Source of the DNA: Anseranas semipalmata
Lineage: Eukaryota; Chordata; Aves; Anseriformes; Anseranatidae
Assembly (NCBI GenBank): GCA_013399115.1
Contig: VXAA01004286.1
Location: forward strand, 62,922 to 126,921
DNA: 64,000 bases
Direction of reading: 5' to 3'
Shown: positions 50,641 through 62,000 of the stretch, one piece after another
Position numbering within the stretch: position 1 is the stretch's first letter
Layout: the number at the start of each line of letters is the position of its first letter
Notes under the pieces: generated by a model
Seen by the model: the letters and a program-made list of their open reading frames with translations, nothing else
Database searches by the model: none
Told to the model about the DNA's origin: nothing
Position numbers and translations under genes: made by a program

Positions 50641-52284
50641 GTAAGAAAATGGACCTGAGAATTTCATCTCAAGCGGGCGTTTGTGTAAATACCTGCTTTT
50701 CCTCAATACCTATTGTTTTCAAGAACCTTCGCCTAGGTTCTGCATCTTTACAAACAAAGGGCATGCTCCTTTCAACATTAATCCAGATACAGCCTCCTGC
50801 AGGATTTTAACAGCTGCCTACCACAGCTGCAGGTGTTAAACCAAGAAAAAAAAAAATCACAGCTTCCCATGTGAATTCATATAGGCACAAAGGGAGCTCT
50901 TAAAGCTCCTTTTTAAAAAAGTAACCCACACCATAAGCTAATAGAAATGAGAGCAAGAGAGTTTTTCTTTCTTGCTGGCCAGAAATACATATCCAAAATA
51001 GCAAAGACATTACTGTCATATGGTATGGTAATAGAATTACCATTTTCGGGTTAAGCCTATTACCTATGCAATTCATTCTGTCACTCTTAAAAGAATGTAA
51101 AATCCTATCTTCTTTAAATCATCCAATATGCGGTGGTTGTATAAGATTTAAGCACCTAAAATTTTGCTGATCAACAAGTCTTGGGGACTAGCATCAGTGA
51201 AACAGTTTCTTACAGAATATTTTTACATTGGAAAAAAAAACTGTTTTGACAAAACAGAACCTTTCTGTAGGCACATATCACTTGCAGTGAAATTTTGTTT
51301 TGAAAAAAGAAAATTAAAGGAAAAAAATTCAGTCCTCTCAGGACATTCTGCCAATCCAGCTCTTTCAGTCCTTTTCAAAACACAAGGTTTGAGTTTTCAG
51401 CTTGAAATGACATTTGATTTTGCAATGTCATGATATTAAAAAGTAAAAGTTACTCAAAGCCTTTAGTGTTATCAAACTGAAACACTCAAGGGGATTTCCA
51501 AATATTTCTTAATTATTTTTGTGGGAAGTGTCAAAATCTGCAAGTTTTCAGTTAAAACTTAAAACAAATTTTGACGTTTTGAAAACTCCCGTAAAAAAGG
51601 GCAGTCTGATTCTCCCCTACTTTACAATAGGACTGCCTCAGACAATGTTTCAGTGGAAATACATTAAAAAGACATTAACAAACTCCAAAGTTTCAGTCTC
51701 CTCAGATGAACAGTAGCTTCTCATTTCTGACACACTCATTGCATCACACACTACTTGCAGTTTTGTCAGTGACAGCAAAAACTGACCTTGGGAGTTGGGC
51801 CTCAGAGGTTCTTCATTTTCAGCTGAGAGTCTTGGGGAGCAAACTCTGTTTTCCTTCATTTGTGTTAATGAGTGTGTGTGTTCTCTGAGCCAGACTCCAC
51901 CTTCACACTCCTAAGACAGTTAAAGTTGTTTTAGTTCTTAAATTAAGATTATGTAGTTATTTTAATTTCATGTAATTTTTAATACTATCCTAATTGTCCT
52001 ATGTCCTTTAAGCCAGACTCCATCTTCAAACATCCACTTCTTAGAAAGTTGACAGTGTTATCGGCCATGAATGAAAAGCCCTGCAGAACATCACATGGGG
52101 ACAGATTTACACTGGGTTTGCCACACACGAAGGCTGTGTGTTTGCCATGACATCCACATATTATTTGGTTACCAGTCAAGATTTGTAGACAAAGGAAAAA
52201 AAATGTATTCCAATAAAGTAACAGTTAAACTTTTAGTTGCACACTAGGAAATTGAATTACAACTGTAAGTGCCTAAAACACAAA
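50641..52284. other. Unique non-coding sequence
   Basis: No gene or repeat family is recognised. Confidence 0.55.
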
Positions 52285-53005
52285 GTAGAATCATTATTAT
52301 AGAATCATTAAGGTTGGAAAAGACCTCCAAGATCATCTAGTCCAACCATCCCCCCTACCACCAATATTACCCACTAAACCGTGTCCCTAAGAACCTCATC
52401 CAACCTTTCCTTAAACACCCACAGGGATGGTGACTCTACCACTTCCCTGGGCAACCCCTTTCCAATGCCTAACCACTCTTTCTGAGAAGAAATTTCTCCT
52501 AATTTCCAACCCGAACCTCCCATAGTGCAACTTGAGGCCATTATCGCTAGTTATCTGTGAGAAGAGGCTGACCCCCAGCTCACTAAAACTTCCTTTCAGG
52601 TAGTTGTAGAGAGCAATAAGGTCTCCCCTGAGCCTCCTCTTCTCCAAGCTAAACAACCCCAGCTCCCTCAGCCGCTCCTCGTAGGACTTGTTCTCCAGAA
52701 CCCTCACCAGCTTCGTTGCCCTTCTCTGGACACGCTCCAGCACCTCGATGTCCTTCCTGTAGTGAGGGGCCCAAAACTGAACACAGGACTCGAGGTGCGG
52801 CCTCACCAGAGCCGAGTACAGGGGGGACAATCACTTCCCTGGTCCTGCTGGCCACACTGTTTCTGATACAAGCCAGGATGCTGTTGGCCTTCTTGGCCGC
52901 CTGAGCACACTGTTGGCTCATGTTCAGGCGGGTGTCAACCAACACCCCCAGGTACTTGTCCTCTGCACAGCTTTCTAGCCACCCTGCCCCAAGCCTGTAG
53001 TGGTT
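52285..53005 (-). mobile_element. CR1 LINE, about 720 bp, ORF2 C-terminal third and 3' end
   Basis: This is the longest young CR1 here. The left end has TAGAATCATT, a decayed terminal repeat, then AAGGTTGGAAAAGACCTCCA. The minus strand encodes the CR1 ORF2 C-terminal region with the hallmark [18 protein letters not shown], then [13 protein letters not shown] and [20 protein letters not shown]. Upstream in another frame lies [20 protein letters not shown]. The frame change comes from one extra base in a six-C run (plus strand G at 52821-52826). 5' truncation is near 53005. The subfamily differs from those at 18/28 kb and from those at 6.7/21/58 kb. Confidence 0.95.
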
Positions 53006-53503
53006 CTCTAGACTTCATCTAACAAAGATGTGATTCTTTAACCATTTCAGCATCTTATTTAGGAAACAAACAATGCAGGTCCTATTCCCCCGTCCACCTC
53101 ACAGCCAGGTTCCTGCAGACTCTTCCAAGCATCACATCTCTTTGTTCTGTTGCTAGATGGCTGCCAGGACCAGCATGGAGCCAAAGACAGAGATTTCTTA
53201 CCCTTCCCATAGGTCAAACTGGCCTTGACTAGTCTTTCTCTGCTGCTTTTTTACTCTCATGGAGCTCAGTTGTCTGTAATTAGGCTTTGAGAAGCCACAT
53301 GCAAACAACACCAAACAAGGCACTACCTCATCCACCCCATCTCCTTGGTCTCAGGCTGTTCCCTTTCTTTCTAGCATTTGTATTTGTATTTTTGTCATGA
53401 CTTTTATTTTCAAGATTTTTTCCCTTCTGTTCATAAAATGCTTAAGAAACTATGGTACATATGACTTACTCTATCTAAAACACTACAGACAGCCTATGCA
53501 TGC

Positions 53504-53533
53504 TTCCTAATTAAGTGATTCCTAATTAAGTGA
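53504..53533 (+). repeat. Exact tandem duplication of a 15-mer
   Basis: TTCCTAATTAAGTGA occurs twice head-to-tail, so the homeodomain-type core TAATTA is present twice, 15 bp apart. This is probably a recent slippage duplication. Confidence 0.9.
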
Positions 53534-55113
53534 TGACAGATGGAGCATTAAGAATGCTTTTATCAAGTCATTTCCCCCATTACTGTTAAGGGTTGTGCTT
53601 TTACATTTTTCCAAGTCCATATTCTTAACACGGGATTTTTCAACAGGCATCAGATTTTTCTGATTGGCAGTTGAACAAGCTGTATATTGAATGTACGAAC
53701 ATATGCATATTCTTGTTCCCTCAAACTTGCATGCATAGCTTTAGACACTCAAATGACAATTTGCATCTGCAATTACCCATTTTTCACATACACTACGAAG
53801 ATATGCACAAGTTGTGAGGTTTGGACAACATCACAAATACCTTATGGATATTTCATCTGCCATTTATTCATTTGAGAAATTCTTTTCAGGTATATTTACA
53901 AATTGAACTTACCAGTGCTTTGCAGTTCAAGCTAAGATTTCCTGCAACGTAGTAGTAGATACTTCTGACATAGATCTTATTCTTGTCTCTTTAAATAATT
54001 GCATTTTAAAGAAAGAACAACAGTGGCTTTCATTTTCACAGCGTGACTGGCAGCTATTTTTAAGGGCAAAGACTAAAGCACAACTTTTGATTTCCTGTTT
54101 CAAGTGGGTGGAATTAATTTTTCATCTGAAATGTTTTCCATTCAAACACAAGCAAAATATATTTAATGCTGTTGCAATTACAGATTGATTTGTTTCCATG
54201 CTGCTAGTATTGACACTCATTTATGCAGCCTGCATAGGAAAAATAATAAATGCAGTTTTAAATAAGCTGTTACAGTTTAAGTCTGGATAAAAAATCAGGC
54301 AGGTAATGAACACACTGAGTTGTTAATGATAAAATATACAATTATACCAAATAATATTTTATCAAGAAAATATTTCACCATATTTATTTGAGATTTTAAT
54401 AACTGCTTAAACAACCTTTACCAAGCACTTTTTTTTTTCATTCCTACTCCAATGCAACAATGGTGCTGGCTGCCAGATGTTTGTGAGTCAGTGGCACTGG
54501 GTTCAGAAGCTCAGATTTTCACAGTAGAGCATCTTGCCTGAGTTGTTCATAACACACTTGCTCTCAACAGAGGGGGCTCCACCAAAGCAGATAGTAAGAC
54601 TGAATCGTCCCTTCTTGAAGAAAGCAGCCAGCACACAAGGTTTCCACCATAAGGGTGAAGCCTTTCAGGACTGACTTTGCAAACAGCAGTTCCTGATGTT
54701 TTTCCACAGATCCTTTGAAATATATTGTACTGGATAAAATGGGTAGACAATATGGCCATTTTCATGGTTTATATTTTGCCAAAGGTCTTCCAGAACAGTG
54801 TAAAAGAAGGGGCACCACCCATCTCCCACTGGTATTGTTGGCTCCTCTGGAGTACGGGACAGACTTTCTCCTCTTCTTCACAGAGGAGGGAAAGGACCAA
54901 TTAGAAAGTTGTTAAATTTCTTAAGTTATCCTGGTTATGTGAGTGTCAGAGGCAGAGGGCTGCTCTAGTTTCCGCCAGCTGAGGGCCAGCAGAGCCCAAA
55001 CGTAAAGTGGTTTGAGCAAGGAAAGGCTCATGGTGCCAGAGTGGATGGAATCTCTGAGAAGATCTGCTTAATAGCCTGTAATCTCTCCCCAGCAACCAAT
55101 ATTTCCCTGCTGC

Positions 55114-55135
55114 TAATCCTTGCATGCAAGGATTA
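55114..55135. promoter_or_regulatory. Perfect 22-bp palindrome with paired TAATCC sites (candidate)
   Basis: The 22 bases are identical to their own reverse complement with no spacer. The outer hexamers are TAATCC (left) and GGATTA (right), the recognition core of K50 homeodomain proteins such as OTX, CRX, PITX and Goosecoid. The centre is TTGCATGCAA. Regulatory function is inference only. Confidence 0.4.
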
Positions 55136-58100
55136 CAAAATGGTCTGTGTCTGCCCAGGACCCAGCATAAAGATCTGTGGCCAAAGACGTGGCTGCTGGG
55201 CCATCAGAAGTCTGCACCATGCCTCTCCTAGCTTTATACATGGGGAGTGAGGGTCACAACCAGCATTACCTCCCTAACATGTTCCTGTGGCTCTGAACTG
55301 GAAGGAGTATATGAATGGGCAATACAGGTGCCCCAAGGCTCCAAGAGTTGGTCCCCACATGGTTATGTCACTGTCAGTACAAAAGCAAGTGGGAGCCTGC
55401 ATAAGGCCCTATGATCATGTCCTTACAGACATTTCTCAATGTGGGACTTCAACATCTGCTCATGATTATTTAGACTTCTATAATTCCATTTTTGCACCAT
55501 CAGGCATTTTTAACGCTATTTACCCTGAACATCAATGTCCTTTAGTTCCTAGTATTGAAAGCTCAGCTACAAAGTTAATATGAAATTGTCCCAGATGCTT
55601 TTGTTTTGTTTCTCTTTTGAAAGTCCCATATTAATTTATGATGAAATGACAAATCACAACCAATTCTAAAGAACAGATACTTTCTGAGCTGTCTATAAAC
55701 CTATTCCTACACACATCTCAGAAGCCATGTCATGCAACGCTTGGTGCAATAGCTGTTTTTCCGTGAATTATGCAACACGGGAATACAATCTTGACTCTTT
55801 TTTAAGGATGAGCATACACAATGCATGCATTGGTGTGTGCTTAATCTACATGTGCAGCTAAGTCATTCACCAGGCCTGACTGGGGAAATTAGATTTGCTA
55901 CTCTTTACCAACAATGAATACAATGGAAAACAAAGGGAGGTGAAATGTGTCTCTACAATGGAAGATGCAGTCAAATGATTCCAGAGCAATAAATTTGCAC
56001 AGGTAACCCAGACTCAAAAATGAAGAACATCTGTCTGGAAAGAGCAAATTTCTGATGAATTTTGTAAGTGTTCTTTTATCCCTGTCTATAAACATGAAGA
56101 AGTTGAACATGAAAGATACTAGTTTTTACTTCTGTTCAACTTCTTCAGTTAGCAGCAACATACCCAGGATCTTTTTGTAGCTTCTGTATTCATATTGCAG
56201 CAGAGTACAAAATTTCTTCAATTAAACAACAAACAACATGCAACTAAGCAGATAAAGAAAACAAGACTAGTACACTTGAGACTCCCTGTGAATGGGACTT
56301 TTACTGATGGTATTTGTGGCACTCTCAAAGTTCTTAAGGGCTAACTACACTAGTAGATGTCCATTCCTTCAGCCACAAACTTGTTCAAGGAACTTTCTGC
56401 CCCATCCATTCCACTGCTTTGCTAGTATCTGAATGACTTTGTCTTTGTCAAGATAATAGTCATTTTCTGCTTAAATAAAGTACCTCAGAATAGAATTCAA
56501 TTAGTATGCCAGTGTAGCAAGAAGGCTCAAGTACCTTGACAGTTCAATGAGTTGATTGCAAATGGACTTAAAATGAATTGTCTGTATAAGTTGATTTGAC
56601 ATATTTAATCTGTGGAAGCATTATTAGAAGCAAATGTTATACAGATAAGTGCTCATTCCTGAAATTTGTTTAAACAAAAGAGTACTCCAGCCTGCTGACC
56701 TGACATTTCTCATTTCACGTCATCATTATTACCTAGCAGAGATATCATCATCCATTCATTGCTTGCATTTTATGTAAGATTGATGGGTATGGCACGGATC
56801 TGCAGGGTATCACTGAATTACAGCTGCCTGTCTCTCTAAGCTGTGCAACTCAAACTGTTGCAATTGAGTGATGAGTCTTTGTCCTCTTCACTTGCTTTGA
56901 TTACAAATATCTTACACAATCTTGTATTGTCTATTCTTTATGGAACTTACCCGGAGATGCTTCAAACATTGCAAATTCCAGAAAGCATGACCTGCAGTAA
57001 AGTGTGAACAACCATTCATTTTGGCACACTGGCTTTCTCTTGAGTACTTTGGCATAATCACTACTGGTGAAAACCAAAGAGATAGACTCATAAGTCAGTG
57101 AAGTCCTTCAGTGTTTATTTGTTTGTGTGGCTGCCTCTATTCACTAGTAAAGTGGTAATCTCCCTCCATCACTTGTATCCCAAAATAGAGCAGAATTACA
57201 AGTCTCTATAAGCTACTTAAGAACTGAAGAAGCCTTTCTTCTCTCTGTCTCTGCAGTCTCTTTCACATCAATTATTAACGCCATAAGTTTCCTGAGCCTT
57301 TTACGGGTTCCTTGGCAGAATAGGCAGGTGCAGGCATTTTCTGATATTATAAAACAGGGTAACTTTGCCAGAAAATGGTAGCAAGTTCCCCTACTAGCCT
57401 CCTGTATGCCATGGTAGCATCATAATGGAACCTGGAAGCTTTTAGGGAGTTAGAAAATGCCTGCTTAGAAATATATCGATATCTACACAGACAGATATAT
57501 CAGAAAAAATCAACGGACAATTATAAGATCTGACAGTGAAAATACACCCTCATAAAAGTACTTCTCATTTTACAGTCCATTTTCAATGCTCTTTACCATT
57601 CATTTAAGTTTACACTACTGTAAATGTGCAAGGATATGTGTCACATATCTATTTCAAGCTTGCTACCCTGGGCTGCAGATGCATGCAGGTCTTCTACAAG
57701 GTTTTGCAATGCTTGGAGGCATCTAAAAAAGCATTAGATACCTATTTTAGGCACCTGAGTAACTTGTCTTGCAGGTAGCATTTCTAGAATGTGTAGCCCA
57801 CAGTTTGGCTATTTGGGTATTTAAGATTTAAGCACATGTTTACAACTGTAAATGTTCCAGTGCGTTTCTAAAGGACGGTGGATTTCAATATCTCTTGAAG
57901 AATATCTCTGAACTAGGGGCTATGAGAACCATTTTATCAGAAAACATCAACAATGTGTTTGCTGAACCAAGTCATCAAAACCTCGCCATTAAAAGTCCCC
58001 CAGGCAAGTCAGAAGCCCAGCAATGAGTTTACAATTCATTTTTGCATGTCCGTGCACATACTTCCCCTTTCTATTCCTCCGGGGCTGTCCAGAGCTGCAG

Positions 58101-58487
58101 GCAGAGGAAAGTCTGCAGCTCACAAAAATCCCTTCCAAACTAAATAGATTTAAATAACGTACTTCCACCAATAACAGCCAGCAGCTGCAGCACACACAAG
58201 CTGCCGAGCACTTGCCCAGAGGCGCAGGAAGAGGTTGCAGCTTGTCCCGAGTCCTGTGTTGCCCCAGTTATGATGCTGTGAGTGTTCCAGCAAGCTGCTG
58301 CAAGGCAAGGAAGAATCCTTCTCCAGGATCTGCCATCTTAATCCTGGGATAACAGAGCACATCTACCTTCATTGGACTTGTCTGTGTGACACAAGGCCCT
58401 GAAAAATGCCATTACATACAGTTTCTTCTCAAAAAAAGGTCAGTTCTGTTCCATCTATCCTCGTGCAATTCCTTTGGAGGTCATTTC

Positions 58488-59011
58488 ATAGGATCATAGA
58501 ATCACAGAATCATTTAGGTTGGAAAAGACCTCCCAGGATCATCCAGTCCAACCTATAACCTAACACTACCAAGTTTAAACCATGTCACTAAGTTCTACAT
58601 CTAAATGTTTTTTGAATACCTCCAGGGATGGTGACTCAACCACTTCCCTGGGCAGCCTGATCCAATGCCTCACAACCCTTTCAATAAAGAAGTTTTTGCT
58701 AATATCCAACCTAAACCTCCCCTGGTGCAACTTTAGCCCATTCCCCCTTGTCCTATCACCTAACACGTGGGAGAAGAGACCAATCCCCACCTCGCTACAG
58801 CCTCCTTTAAGGTACCTGTAGAGAGCGATAAGGTCACCCCTGAGCCTCCTCTTCTCCAGGCTGAACAACCCCAGCTCCCTCAGCTGCTCCTCAGAAGACT
58901 TGTTCTCCAGACCCCTCACCAGCTTCGTTGCTCTTCTCTGGACACGCTCCAGTACCTTGATGTCCTTCTTGTGGTGAGGGTCCCAAAACTGAACACATTA
59001 TTCAAGGTGCA
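58488..59011 (-). mobile_element. CR1 LINE, about 520 bp, ORF2 C-terminus and 3' end
   Basis: It begins at the left with terminal repeat units (CATAGAATCACAGAATCA) and TTTAGGTTGGAAAAGACC. The minus strand has one open stretch covering the CR1 ORF2 C-terminus: [40 protein letters not shown] and the terminal LDVELSDMV followed by stop. 5' truncation is near 59011, after TTATTCAAGGTGCAAA. It is the same subfamily as the 21.0 kb and 6.7 kb pieces. Confidence 0.95.
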
Positions 59012-62000
59012 AATCCATCCATTAAATACCATGAGACTATTCTGCAATGCTGGGTGTTTTAAACCTTTGGCCTTGAGCTTACATGCTAACTTAACATATC
59101 AGAGCACATGGTTTCAGCAACTGCAAAGCTGAAAAATTGCCTTTACAAATGTTGCTTAGCTGTCTGTGTGCTGGCCCTATCCCTTATTGCTGTGTTTTAT
59201 CGACATGCTGCTGACAGCAACATCCCATCATATATTGGCCATCCCATCGCCAGTCAATTCAGCTGCACAGCAAAAAATAATTCTGTTTTGGGGTGACATC
59301 ATTTCGGTCAACCAATGCTGTCTGGGATTTTTTTCCATATAGCTGATCAAGAATCTGACACGTGCTACACTTATCTCATCTCCCAGAAAGTTGAAAATAG
59401 GGATGTCTTCTTGTTCTGTGATTTTTCTGTATTCCATCTATGCTACAGATGTGCTTCAGAGATGCAACAATTTATAACCCAAGGGTTTCTAACTGCAGTA
59501 GTTTGTTATAAGAGAAGCAATGTCGGGAACAGGGTTTGCTCCACCCATCTGGGGTTTCACAGGCATGCAGAGATCCCTCTGCAGGCATTAGTTATAACAC
59601 TGTGATGCATTATTAACTCATTCTGACAAGTACTAAATAAATAACTTATTTCTCTAAAAGGTGTTTTTACTAGTTTTGCAAGTGAAAATGTGGGGAAGAG
59701 TCATAAAGTCTAAAACACAATGTGCCTTTAAGGATAAAAATGAACTAGCTAGAATAGAAGTGCAAAACCACAGCTCTAAAATAGACGAATGTGAAAAATA
59801 TCTTAAAGAAAAAGATCCATAAAACTATTTAGAGACTGATAAATTAAATACTCCATGATCTAAAGTATAAATTCTGAAGGTTTAGCTATGCTGAGGGAAT
59901 TGATCTCTTCCTTTCATTAGCTATGCTTATACTGTGATACTGGCAAAATGCTCAAGCACTGTTAAAGCTCATTTGAGATAATCATTTCATTAATTAATGG
60001 AACAAATGTTCCCTGGTGAGATAATGAAAAGAACTTTAAATATGTAATTTTGACTTCATTGTTAATAAAAACCTTTTACCTAGATCTTGGCCAGTGTAAG
60101 GAATCATGGCCTCCAGTTAAACAACGTATTTGAAAGTGAATACTTAATCTAGAGATCTGAATTGCTCTTTTAGCTTCAAAGAAGCAACCTGATTGAAGAA
60201 AATTATTCATAGCCCTAAAGTCTGACATATGATGACGTACCTTACTGGATGAAGGTCATGGTAGATCAAATGTGTCTCTAGGGTAATTCCACCTATGGTA
60301 GGAGACTTAAGCACAGGTTAGCTCTGGACTAACCTACTCCAGTATTTTTGGAGCTCCTGGATCTGAAACCACCACATCCATCTCAGCACATGAAAACAAG
60401 CATCTGCTCCAAGATCCAGGGAGCCCAAAAAAACTGATCCAGATTCTGCATTCCTTGTGCCATCTTAAACATTATTTGAATGTCTAAAACTCATATACTA
60501 CAAAGCATGTGACAGCTGTTCTCAGTGCGTAGGTACTATTGTATCCCACCACAGTGGAGTAAGTGGCATGAGGAAGGGGGGCAAAAGGAAGCAGACTTGC
60601 AAACATGCACAGCTTAGCTAGGTTTAGAAGTAGCACCCACCTAACATCTGAAATGCCTCTCATTTGGCCAGGAGCAAAAATTATCAAATTCTGCCTCTGA
60701 AAAACCTTCCGTACTAAAGAAGTTTTAGACCTGTGGCCAGTGTGAAGAAAAGCACAGCTCCCTTGACATCAGTGGAAAAAAGCCAATTTGTTGCCCCTAA
60801 TGGTCTGACCTCTTGTCTCCAACAATGCTATGAAGCAGGACTAGCTAAACAAATGACAAATGTTTTGCCACAGGCAATCTCTCTGCTGGTACCCCTATTA
60901 GAGATGCTGCCTTTATCTTTAACAAATTGCTTTAGTTGCAGGTAAATGCATTTGCTTGTATGACAGAAATACATGTGAAAGCTATAACTGCATCTAATTG
61001 TCTCAAACAAGAAAAGGTCATTTAAGTCCATTTTATCTTCAAGCTAATGGCATAAGCCTTTAGATGTCACTTTGCTAACTGAAAATATCATAAGCATGTT
61101 TTGCAATGCTAATCAGCCCTAGAAGACCTTACCATTGATCCAGCACAGTGACTTATTGTATAGGGCGACACTTCTGTCAGTGTAGTAACACTGATTTTGT
61201 CTTGGAATGTTACATCATCCAGGGCTTATAGCAAACTTGTTTGCATGGCTGTCTGAGGTTTCAGGAAACCAAGCAGAGCTATTCATTGTCATGCAGTTGA
61301 GAGTAGGAGCAGGTCAGACTCCATGTTCTTCTGGCTTTGGCTTGAGTGGAGACAGACCACATGGTTCTACCTCAACTGAGCAAGTCTCGCCCAACTGCCT
61401 CTGCATCTTCTTTCCCATGATGTATGATCTCTGGCCATTTTGGTCCACAAAGCAAACCCTTCACTTCATTTCCATTTCTCCTTCACACCTTGTAGTTCTC
61501 TGATGCTCAAAGACAGAGCAATGTCTACCAGGAGGAATGCTAGCTGTGGTGGGAGAAGAGCAACAACACATCACAGTCAAAAGCTGAAGTCAAACTGACT
61601 TTTAACCCCAGAACTCCAAAGAGAAGGGAACGTCTTCAAAGAATATCCAAAAATAACAGCCTTCCCATCCTCCTGGTTTTAAAGAGAAGGAAGAAGTAGT
61701 CATCTGTTCCTAACGCTAAAGATAATCTTAGCTATGCTATGTTTCAACAAGAAAATAAGCTGAATTGTCATTGCTTAGTCATGATTAAGCGGTAAAAAGA
61801 CCTTTCAACAAAAGCACACTAAATAAACTTCCATCAAAATAAACTAGATATTTCATAGCACAAGCAGAGCATAAGTAAAAATAGGACATCACACTTTTGT
61901 AATGGTTGTCAGAAAACGCACAGCATGGAAAGAAAGAGGGCCCCCAGATCTGCCTCCACAGCTTGCGTTTTAATCCAAATCGAAATGATGGCACAACCAG

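Larger units (their letters stand above)
53006..58487. other. Unique non-coding sequence
   Basis: No gene is supported. A 15-bp exact tandem duplication lies at 53504-53533 and a 22-bp palindrome at 55114-55135. Open frames are at most 98 codons and unrecognised. Confidence 0.5.

Noticed and set aside
59999..60012. GGAACAAATGTTCC as a steroid receptor element
   Set aside because: The spacer is two bases, whereas the glucocorticoid/androgen receptor palindrome needs three. Treated as a chance palindrome.
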